This document shows, one piece after another, positions 1 through 5,126 of a stretch of 5,253 bases of DNA. The position numbers and the translations under genes were made by a program. Origin of the DNA: an uncultured Eubacteriales bacterium (GTDB lineage: Bacteria > Bacillota > Clostridia > Monoglobales > Monoglobaceae). The notes below the pieces were generated by a model that ran no database searches, was not told where the DNA came from, and was given only the letters and a program-made list of their open reading frames with translations. Positions within the stretch are counted from its first letter, which is position 1; the number at the start of each line of letters is the position of its first letter. The stretch spans positions 1 to 5,253 of the forward strand of contig CAJLFL010000152.1 of the NCBI GenBank assembly GCA_905205855.1, in the 5' to 3' direction.

Positions 1-415
1 AGCAAATCAAAGTTTTCCTGTCACTATTGTAATCGTCACGTATAATATATTTCTTTATAAAATAATAAGGTATATATAAAACGATTATTGATGCAACAAA
101 ATGATAATTTGTAGGATACACAAACCAATGTATAAATTCTCCTATTCCTTCACCTAACCACTTATATAATCCGATAATTAAGTATATTGCAGTAATAATT
201 ATTACTGCCGGATATATCCGGCAGATTCTTTTAATATACCACCTTCCAAAATTCAAACGTATATTGGCAAGACAAAATCCTGAAACAGCAAAAAATATAA
301 CATCGCCAAGAAGTCCTCCGTTAGCAATCAAATCCGTCGGATAGATTCCGGTATAATGGGCATTTGTAATTATCATTGCAGACAATGCACGCAGCAAAGT
401 TATATATAACACCAT
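1..415 (-). CDS. Acyltransferase family 3 (OafA/YrhL-like) membrane protein, N-terminal part
   Basis: The first 138 codons are visible and the gene runs off the left edge without a stop. Residues 1-20 form a first membrane helix carrying the family signature of Arg followed about ten residues later by His (R9 in LLRALS, H20 in NAHYTG). A second hydrophobic segment lies at about 34-50 (GDVIFFAVSGF), then the basic loop KRICRIYP (62-69) that typifies acyltransferase 3, then hydrophobic segments at about 70-83 and 105-119. Family members move acetyl or other acyl groups across the membrane onto sugars of O-antigen, capsule, exopolysaccharide or peptidoglycan. The ATG at 415 is preceded by AAGGAAG (426-420), which overlaps the stop of the aldolase-like gene. 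The gap is 9 nt, so this is the third gene of the glycan operon. The acyl donor, the sugar target and the total length cannot be judged from this part. Family assignment is strong; the role in glycan decoration is inferred from the neighbours. Confidence 0.85.
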   Translation of the reverse strand, partial: MVLYITLLRALSAMIITNAHYTGIYPTDLIANGGLLGDVIFFAVSGFCLANIRLNFGRWYIKRICRIYPAVIIITAIYLIIGLYKWLGEGIGEFIHWFVYPTNYHFVASIIVLYIPYYFIKKYIIRDDYNSDRKTLIC

Positions 416-424
416 TTTTCTTCC

Positions 425-1255
425 TTACCCTTTCAAAATCCAGTTCACCGCATCATTTACTCTTTCGATATTTGAATAAAAATATCTGCTGTGTACAGCA
501 ATTTCTTTTTCGTAATCACGCATACACTTTAAGCCTGTATCGAATATCTCTTTTATTTTATTTAAATCAGATATTTCCTCCGTATTGCAAAAACTTCTTG
601 ATAAAATAACGCTTGACGAACCTAATCTGTAATGCTCTTTTAATATACACTCAGCAGGCAGCGTTCCCGTTCCTATTGCTGCAATACCGCCAAATCCGTA
701 TGGCAAACCTGCAAGCCGAAATTTAAGGCACAGTCTTTCAACCGTTCCGTCTGTTAAAAGCTGAAACATAAACTTTTTATGATACGAAAGGCTCAAATCA
801 TTCAAACCTATAAAAACTTCATCAATTCCGGGAACCTTTAATATATTATCAACTCGTTCAACCGCCTCTGCTGTTTCAAAAAGAAGCAGCGTTTGAGTTC
901 TTCCGGCAACCAAATCAATAAAAGTCTTCACCTCATCAACAGACTTAAAATACGGCAGCATAATTATATCGGCACCTGCGGATATTACTGTATCTATTTC
1001 CTCTTTTGACGAGGAATACATTTCGTTTCCGTTATGTATAGGATTAACCCTTACGAGGAGTTTAGCCGATGTAAGAATGTTTGAAATGTTTTTTACATCA
1101 GATATTGTATGATGGTTTTTTACAGTATTCATGCCGCCTTGTCGTTTTTCTTTTCCTATATACTCCATATCCACAAATATCCGCTGAACGCCTGCATTCT
1201 CGGCAATCAACGCGATTTCAGTGTTATTCGTTATATACATTAGATTAAGCGCCAA
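425..1255 (-). CDS. HpcH/HpaI aldolase / citrate lyase-like TIM-barrel protein
   Basis: A 276-residue protein of about the usual size for the HpcH/HpaI family, whose members make or break C-C bonds next to a pyruvate-type enolate held on a divalent metal. Visible landmarks in order are FVDMEY (27-32), LLVRVNP (66-72), GADIIMLPYF (94-103), LLFETAEA (124-131) and FIGLNDLS (148-155). E127 and D153 are spaced by 26 residues, as are the metal ligands E149 and D175 of HpaI, and R69 matches the substrate-binding Arg of that family. The usual D-x-E-H motif reads D29-M-E31-Y32, so the position of the general-base His holds Tyr; a His pair follows at 48-49. The start is TTG at 1255 because GAGGAAG (1267-1261) sits 5 nt upstream; the in-frame ATG at codon 6 is too far away. 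It lies between a sugar transferase and an acyltransferase, which suggests a role in glycan precursor supply. Substrate and activity are unknown. Confidence 0.83.
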   Translation of the reverse strand: MALNLMYITNNTEIALIAENAGVQRIFVDMEYIGKEKRQGGMNTVKNHHTISDVKNISNILTSAKLLVRVNPIHNGNEMYSSSKEEIDTVISAGADIIMLPYFKSVDEVKTFIDLVAGRTQTLLLFETAEAVERVDNILKVPGIDEVFIGLNDLSLSYHKKFMFQLLTDGTVERLCLKFRLAGLPYGFGGIAAIGTGTLPAECILKEHYRLGSSSVILSRSFCNTEEISDLNKIKEIFDTGLKCMRDYEKEIAVHSRYFYSNIERVNDAVNWILKG

Positions 1256-1265
1256 CTGTACTTCC

Positions 1266-1904
1266 TCATTTCATAATCGTTTCTTTTTCCGCAGCAGATG
1301 TTTCGCTTTCTACCGTCGCACCTATATTTTCATTATCCGCATTTGTAAAGACCTTAAATATCGTCATAAAGAAAATTTTTACATCCAACAAAAATGACAT
1401 ATGATCGACATACCATACGTTAAGTTCTATTCGTTTATGCCATTCTACTGCCTTACGCCCGTTAACCTGAGCCCAGCCTGTTATTCCCGGTCTGACCTCA
1501 AACATTCTTTTCTGTTCCGATGTATATTCATTATACGGCCACGGATGATATGTAAGCGGCGGACGCGGCCCTATAAAACTCATATCACCGCGCAAAACAT
1601 TTATCGCCTGCAAGAGCTCGTCTCCGCTCGTTGCTCTGAGAATACGTCCGACACGTGTAATTCGGGGATCTGAGTTATCCGAATATACACCGCCCTTCAT
1701 TTGTTCCGCTCCTACACACATTGTTCTGAATTTTAAAATTTTGAAAACTTTTCCGTTTAGGCCTATTCTTTCCTGTTTAAAAATAACCGGGCCTTTTGAA
1801 TCAAGTTTGACCAACAAAGCTATAATCAGTAAAATCGGCGATAATATTATCAACATTATAAATGACAAAAAAATATCTATAAATCGCTTTATGTATTTAT
1901 ACAA
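1266..1904 (-). CDS. Bacterial sugar transferase (polyprenyl-phosphate phosphoglycosyl transferase)
   Basis: A 212-residue small monotopic phosphoglycosyl transferase (PglC, EpsL and WcaJ C-terminal-domain family). It transfers a sugar-1-phosphate from a nucleotide sugar to undecaprenyl phosphate at the inner face of the membrane, the first committed step of exopolysaccharide, capsule or glycoprotein glycan assembly. Residues about 8-32 form the hydrophobic re-entrant helix with its helix-breaking Ser-Pro (22-23). After it come FKQERIG (42-48) and the basic KFRTM (58-62). The catalytic Asp-Glu pair is at 95-96 in SGDELLQ, where most relatives have DELPQ. GPRP (112-115), RPGITGWAQVNGR (138-150) and WYVDH (164-168) complete the family signature. 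I place the start at TTG 1904: GGGGGAA (1917-1911) lies 6 nt upstream, and a farther TTG at 1928 would sit almost on the predicted transcription start. The last ~20 residues are polar and not conserved-looking. The sugar substrate cannot be told. Confidence 0.93.
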   Translation of the reverse strand: MYKYIKRFIDIFLSFIMLIILSPILLIIALLVKLDSKGPVIFKQERIGLNGKVFKILKFRTMCVGAEQMKGGVYSDNSDPRITRVGRILRATSGDELLQAINVLRGDMSFIGPRPPLTYHPWPYNEYTSEQKRMFEVRPGITGWAQVNGRKAVEWHKRIELNVWYVDHMSFLLDVKIFFMTIFKVFTNADNENIGATVESETSAAEKETIMK

Positions 1905-1910
1905 AACAAA

Positions 1911-1917
1911 TTCCCCC
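1911..1917 (-). promoter_or_regulatory. Ribosome binding site deciding the TTG start of the sugar transferase
   Basis: The minus strand reads GGGGGAA, then 6 nt, then TTG at 1904. This supports a start at 1904 rather than the in-frame TTG at 1928, which has no Shine-Dalgarno sequence and would leave almost no leader after the promoter. The protein then begins with a short basic stretch (YKYIKRF) before the membrane helix, as usual for the family. Confidence 0.75.
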
Positions 1918-1940
1918 AAATATATCAATAACCAGTTTAT

Positions 1941-1969
1941 ATTGTACTATCGTTTTAATAAAATGTCAA
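1941..1969 (-). promoter_or_regulatory. Sigma-A promoter of the glycan operon
   Basis: On the minus strand a perfect -35 hexamer TTGACA (1969-1964) is followed by exactly 17 bp and a -10 hexamer TACAAT (1946-1941, five of six consensus bases). Transcription should begin near 1934, giving a leader of about 30 nt before the TTG at 1904. It lies between the terminator of the tail-fibre cassette and the sugar transferase, so the glycan genes have their own start. No operator repeat is evident around it. Confidence 0.85.
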
Positions 1970-2026
1970 CAAAAATGTATATATTATAAACAGTTTTTTA
2001 CATTTCACTCTATTTTCCGTACACAT

Positions 2027-2057
2027 AAAAAGACTGCCGTAAAAAACGACAGTCTTT
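2027..2057 (-). terminator. Intrinsic terminator of the tail-fibre cassette
   Basis: On the minus strand AAAGACTG (2057-2050) pairs perfectly with CAGTCTTT (2036-2029). The stem extends by two CG pairs across one mismatch, and the loop is T-rich. Five T residues (2031-2027) follow and partly overlap the stem. It starts 8 nt past the stop of the 62-residue protein and precedes the glycan promoter, so it separates two transcription units. Confidence 0.87.
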
Positions 2058-2065
2058 GTTAAATC

Positions 2066-2254
2066 TTATTCCATTATGTTTACAACCGGCGGCGTGTTTT
2101 TCTCGTCAATCAAAGCCTGCAGCTCTGCCAAATCATCCTCCGTGAGTACATTCTTTTCATAATATCCCGTTGCATTGAGGATAATCTGATAATCAGCCAT
2201 ATTGCCGACTGCATCCTTAAAACCTTTCATTAAAAACTCTCTTAAACTGAACAT
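2066..2254 (-). CDS. Small phage-cassette protein downstream of a tail fibre (XkdX-like position), function unknown
   Basis: A 62-residue soluble protein with no signal peptide or membrane segment. The middle holds ADYQIILNATGYYEK (20-34), then an acidic helical stretch LTEDDLAELQALIDEK (37-52). Small proteins with a closing 'TEEDL-x-E-I' type helix are commonly encoded directly after tail-fibre genes of Firmicute prophages and PBSX-like elements; XkdX is the named example in that position. I recognise the general type and position but cannot confirm membership. Its ATG shares one base with the upstream TAA stop (TAATG), and GGGAGG (2269-2264) lies 9 nt upstream inside the end of the fibre gene, so translation is coupled. 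It is the last gene before the terminator. A structural or chaperone-like role with the fibre is only an inference. Confidence 0.8.
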   Translation of the reverse strand: MFSLREFLMKGFKDAVGNMADYQIILNATGYYEKNVLTEDDLAELQALIDEKNTPPVVNIME

Positions 2255-4551
2255 TATACATTACCTCCCTGTGATAATACTGCATTTTTTATTTCCGTTA
2301 TAACCTTGTTTATGTCCTGATAATACTCTGTACTTATCTTTGACGGCTGTATCGCCGTCTGACACATTATGTTATTTGTCCCGTCAAACAAGATAATACT
2401 GCCGCTAATTGTTATATCTGTTTCATCATTTCTCTTTTTTGAAACAATATCAATATATTCTCCGTCAGATAATGGTGTATCAAGCATTGCTGTTATAATT
2501 TGAGGTGTTTGATATGGCTCATATTGGGTTGCTGTTTCGCCTTCTTCAAGCTGCAGATTTTCCGTAATATTTACTCCGTCTGCTGTTACTCTAAACACTA
2601 TGTAACTGACATTATCGGGGACGGTTATTATATACGGTTTTCCAAACGGTCCATAGACTCCTCCGACAGATACCTCCGATGTATCTATCGGATTATTTTC
2701 AAAAAAGAAATACCGTTCGTCATAAGCAGATTTACTTGATGTATAAGTATATTTAGAATTTGGGACAACTTTGGCTATTGCAATAATGCCCTTTGAATCT
2801 TTTATTATCTTCGTAGTTGTCAAGCTACCTCCATTTGTTGAATATCCGCTAATGATTTTAAGCATGTTTTTCCCGAAGATTCTAATTGACACAGCATGCT
2901 TTCCGGTCGTACTGTCCAAATCTCCCACTCCGTCACTTGCGCCGTAAACCTTACAACTTATCGGTTCTTCTCCTGCAAGCTGGTCGGTAATCTTTACCGA
3001 CCGCCCCTCAGCCGTGGTATGCGGAATAGCTTTGGCTTTTTCAGCCGCAAGAGAAAATATGTCATCATTCAGCTTATCGGCCGTTATGGCATTGTCAGCT
3101 ATTTTTGCGGTGGTAATGGATTTATTTCTCAGCTTTTCCGTAGTAATTGCACTGTCGGCAATATCATTCTCATCAATGCAAATCCGCTCCCAGTCTGTCC
3201 AGTCGTATACTACACTACCTGTTTCACCGTAATTAAAGCTATACTCTTGCTTAAACGCATGGCGTATACCATTATCATTGATGATAAAGATTCTGACATG
3301 ACCGGAATCATAAGAGCCGTCATTTGCTACAATGCCTGCCCTGTCATCTATAAACTCACATACAGTGCTGCCGCTGAACTCTGCCGGATAAAGCTTCAGC
3401 AAAACCCAATAATGATACCTTTTGCCGTCTGCGACCGCTCCTTCGCTTATTGCGTCAAATTTCAGTTCGGACAATCTTTTTAAGCAAGCCTCAGCTGATA
3501 AAATATTGTTATCGCTAAAATAATGCTGCTGAAGGTCCGGATTGTCAGAGCCGGTATACTCAACATCAGTACAGTCAATCGTCCCCTTATGCTCAATTAC
3601 CGCCGAATCATTCCAGTTGACCTTCTTTATTTCCTCATCCGTGTATGACTTAGCCGTTTGCTCTAAGCCTGCTATCTTTTCATTTAATATTTTTCCCTGA
3701 TTCGCTGACAATGCTTTGTCTGAAGATTCATCCGCAAGGCTGTCAACAACACTTACTTTCTCAGCTGATATCTTTGAATCAACGTATTTCTTCGTTGCAA
3801 GCTCCGCGTCAGCTTTTTTCCATTCCTCCCACTCCGGCTCGCCGTAATTCCCTAAAATGTCGGGAGTACGCACAAGTCTGCGTACAAACACACGGCGTTT
3901 TTCAGAGGTCGGACTTGTCATAAGCTCCAGCCGCTGCAGCCTTGTGTACGAACTGCCGTCATCTATGACAGGTGACGGTATTACATTCGGATTTCCCTCT
4001 TTCTGCTCCGCCTGCTCTATATTCTCGCCGTAAAACGGATAGGGGACATCAATCAGTATTCCCCACGGCATGTAATACGGACTTTGCACCAGATTTCCGC
4101 TTGAATCCTGAATATATCCGTCCATTGTCTTTGCCTTAACATAATACCAATACATTCCCCTCAAAGGACTTTCTAATGTATCAAACAGTGATGCGTTCTT
4201 TGCATTCAGCTTTGCCGTTGTATATGTATCACTGTCAAGTTCTATTGCTCCTTTGAACTTTACCAAATCAGGCATATTCCATGTTGAATCCGATATTTTT
4301 TCCTCCAGCATCTTATCGTTTTGCAAAGCAGAATCCGCACATGCCCGAATTGCCTCTTTCACTGTATTATCCTTGTCATAGTCTACGTCTTCCGCTGTAT
4401 GTCTTCCGGATTTTCCGCTGTAATGCAATTTTTGCTCAGCTTCAATTTCTTTTCTGAGTTTATCTGTCAGATACTCTGCGTAAAACTTAATCCATGACGT
4501 TTTTCCTCTTGATGCATACTCCTTTCCCTCCTTATCGTACCATATTGACAT
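2254..4551 (-). CDS. Phage tail-fibre / receptor-binding-like protein
   Basis: A 765-residue modular protein with features of Firmicute phage or phage-tail-like fibres. The N-terminal part (about 43-68, with HYSGKSGRHTAEDVDY) resembles the attachment region of such fibres. Two roughly 120-150-residue segments follow. Each begins near F/H-K-G (about 99 and 322) and ends in a Trp-rich knob-like motif, PEWEEWKK (239-246) and DWTDWERI (450-457). Between them are ATKKYVDSKI (252-261) and DKALSANQGKILNEKI (278-293), both typical of trimeric fibre stalks. Ten-residue repeats occupy 464-495. The C-terminal third contains GKNMLKI (560-566) and LEEGETATQYEPY (668-680), common in minor tail proteins with carbohydrate-binding-like folds. 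The start is ATG 4551, chosen because GAGGAG (4564-4559) lies 7 nt upstream. No peptidase, lyase or C-type-lectin variable region is recognisable. It heads a two-gene unit ended by a terminator. Product class is well supported; host ligand and particle are unknown. Confidence 0.85.
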   Translation of the reverse strand: MSIWYDKEGKEYASRGKTSWIKFYAEYLTDKLRKEIEAEQKLHYSGKSGRHTAEDVDYDKDNTVKEAIRACADSALQNDKMLEEKISDSTWNMPDLVKFKGAIELDSDTYTTAKLNAKNASLFDTLESPLRGMYWYYVKAKTMDGYIQDSSGNLVQSPYYMPWGILIDVPYPFYGENIEQAEQKEGNPNVIPSPVIDDGSSYTRLQRLELMTSPTSEKRRVFVRRLVRTPDILGNYGEPEWEEWKKADAELATKKYVDSKISAEKVSVVDSLADESSDKALSANQGKILNEKIAGLEQTAKSYTDEEIKKVNWNDSAVIEHKGTIDCTDVEYTGSDNPDLQQHYFSDNNILSAEACLKRLSELKFDAISEGAVADGKRYHYWVLLKLYPAEFSGSTVCEFIDDRAGIVANDGSYDSGHVRIFIINDNGIRHAFKQEYSFNYGETGSVVYDWTDWERICIDENDIADSAITTEKLRNKSITTAKIADNAITADKLNDDIFSLAAEKAKAIPHTTAEGRSVKITDQLAGEEPISCKVYGASDGVGDLDSTTGKHAVSIRIFGKNMLKIISGYSTNGGSLTTTKIIKDSKGIIAIAKVVPNSKYTYTSSKSAYDERYFFFENNPIDTSEVSVGGVYGPFGKPYIITVPDNVSYIVFRVTADGVNITENLQLEEGETATQYEPYQTPQIITAMLDTPLSDGEYIDIVSKKRNDETDITISGSIILFDGTNNIMCQTAIQPSKISTEYYQDINKVITEIKNAVLSQGGNV
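3070..3162 (-). repeat. Short tandem peptide repeats in the fibre stalk
   Basis: Three imperfect copies of a roughly ten-residue unit are encoded in tandem (residues 464-494): IADSAITTEKL, KSITTAKIAD and NAITADKLN. The pattern A-I-T-T/A-x-K-I/L recurs in fibre proteins of many phages, where it is thought to build a trimeric stalk. The DNA copies have diverged, so the repeat is clearer in protein than in nucleotides. Confidence 0.75.
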
Positions 4552-4558
4552 ATAATCA

Positions 4559-4564
4559 CTCCTC
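4559..4564 (-). promoter_or_regulatory. Ribosome binding site deciding the start of the fibre gene
   Basis: GAGGAG on the minus strand lies 7 nt before ATG 4551. An in-frame ATG five codons upstream (4566) overlaps this site and has no Shine-Dalgarno sequence of its own, so the protein should begin MSIWYDKEG. Confidence 0.8.
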
Positions 4565-4709
4565 ATATTTATTTTCGGCTACACAAGAATTATATGTCAA
4601 AACATAGTGCCGCAGCGTGTCACCTTATAAATTCACATAAAAATTATGCTTTAGTTTAAAACATCTATAACTATATAAATAAATCAAATAAATCTTATAT
4701 ATTTGAAAA

Positions 4710-4738
4710 TAAATAGAAGACCCGCTAATAAAAGTCAA
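4710..4738 (-). promoter_or_regulatory. Weak candidate promoter toward the fibre gene, possibly at the IS right end
   Basis: The minus strand carries TTGACT (4738-4733), then 17 bp, then TATTTA (4715-4710). The -35 is good; the -10 is poor. It lies about 115 bp past the end of the IS110 coding remnant and points at the fibre gene. Several IS110-family elements are known to carry a -35 near the right end that pairs with a -10 at the left end when the element circularises. The site could be such a leftover, recruited or not. This is inference only. Confidence 0.3.
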
Positions 4739-4795
4739 TAGAAAAAATAAAAAAAGATAAAGATTTTTATTGACGAGAAATTAGCATAACAAACA

Positions 4796-4830
4796 GGCAG
4801 CGAGTATATGAAAAAATTTAACTCTCTGCC
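4796..4830. repeat. Imperfect inverted repeat (hairpin) just after the IS110 remnant
   Basis: GGCAG-C-GAGT (4796-4805) pairs with ACTC-T-CTGCC (4821-4830) across one mismatch, with a 15-nt A/T-rich loop. It begins 24 bp past the stop of the transposase remnant. Read on the minus strand it is followed by TGTTTGTTATG, too poor a T-run for a convincing terminator. It could be a decayed terminator or part of the insertion sequence's non-coding end. Confidence 0.5.
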
Positions 4831-4853
4831 GAAAAAAGAAATTAAAACTGTAT

Positions 4854-5126
4854 TTATGCAGGGTAATAAGTATCTAAATACTCTTTCACCCTTACATAAT
4901 ATATACGCAGAAACTTGGCTGAGCCTGCGGTCATATAGCAATAGTAGTGTTTGCCTTCGGCACGCTTTCTGTCAAGGAATCGATAAACAGGTTCGTTTAT
5001 CGGGGAGTGTTTGATTAGACAATCCAAAACTTAAAACAAAGCATTTCTAAGGTGCGGTGAGCCTTTTTTAGATACCTCTCTGCTTTTTCTGACAACAGCG
5101 CCTGACTGATCTGGCGGTGACTCTAG
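4854..5126 (-). pseudogene. IS110-family transposase, C-terminal remnant (5'-truncated, internal stop)
   Basis: Reading the minus strand from 5126 gives 91 codons that match the C-terminal (Transposase_20) part of IS110-family transposases. They include SPPDQSG, the basic stretch REVSKKGSPHLRNALF, then NEPVYRFLDRKRAEGKHYY, YMTAGSAKFLRIYY and VKEYLD before TAA at 4856-4854. An internal TAA (5033-5031) interrupts the frame where relatives usually have Gln after ALF, so one CAA-to-TAA change would explain it. Complete proteins of the family have roughly 300-400 residues. Here the N-terminal RuvC-like DEDD domain and most of the rest are missing, so the element cannot move itself. The Ser of QSG lies where the C-terminal catalytic serine is expected, but that is moot. 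Homology begins abruptly at about 5126, where a foreign protein frame adjoins it. The family call is from motif recognition and I am confident in it. Confidence 0.88.

Larger units (their letters stand above)
4567..4853. other. AT-rich intergenic region between the IS110 remnant and the fibre gene
   Basis: About 290 bp with no supportable gene. The part at 4640-4790 is especially AT-rich and has stops in the minus frames I translated. By position it should contain the promoter of the fibre cassette and, if it survives, the right end of the IS110 element. I see one imperfect hairpin (4796-4830) and one weak promoter-like pair (4710-4738). A second promoter-like cluster reading TTGACATATAAT (about 4600-4589) overlaps a -35 and a -10 hexamer but lacks a properly spaced partner for either. 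No tRNA, CRISPR or attachment-site repeat is evident. Confidence 0.6.

Noticed and set aside
376..609. Plus-strand frames across the glycan and fibre genes (for example 376-609, 1401-1673, 1741-1989, 2500-2739, 2896-3483, 3711-3923).
   Set aside because: All lie opposite well-supported minus-strand genes, lack ribosome binding sites I can see, and encode no recognisable motif.
2254..4551. Fibre gene as target of a diversity-generating retroelement.
   Set aside because: No reverse transcriptase, no template-repeat copy and no C-type-lectin-like C-terminus are visible in the window.
1929..4640. Attachment-site-like direct repeats around the fibre cassette, prompted by TTGACAT occurring on both sides.
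   Set aside because: The shared words are short promoter-like hexamers with no extended identity.
4935..4980. The minus strand contains AAGGCAAAC, similar to one conserved block of the cyclic di-GMP-I riboswitch.
   Set aside because: The other conserved blocks and the closing stems are absent, and the bases encode RAEGKH of the transposase remnant.
4848..5002. A run of five hairpins, including CGATAAAC/GTTTATCG (4981-5002) and AGTAT/ATACT (4869-4882), that looked like a new structured RNA.
   Set aside because: The minus strand here reads as the C-terminal domain of an IS110 transposase over the whole stretch, so the pairing is most simply chance in coding DNA.
4808..5014. A plus-strand 68-residue frame beginning MKKFNSLPKK that faintly recalls the start of RNase P protein.
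   Set aside because: It has no good ribosome binding site, lacks the RnpA core, and is antisense to the IS110 remnant.
5048..5070. A plus-strand hairpin (AAGGT/GCCTT) followed by six T, resembling a terminator.
   Set aside because: The stem is only five pairs with one G-T, no plus-strand gene precedes it, and it lies inside the hydrolase and transposase frames.
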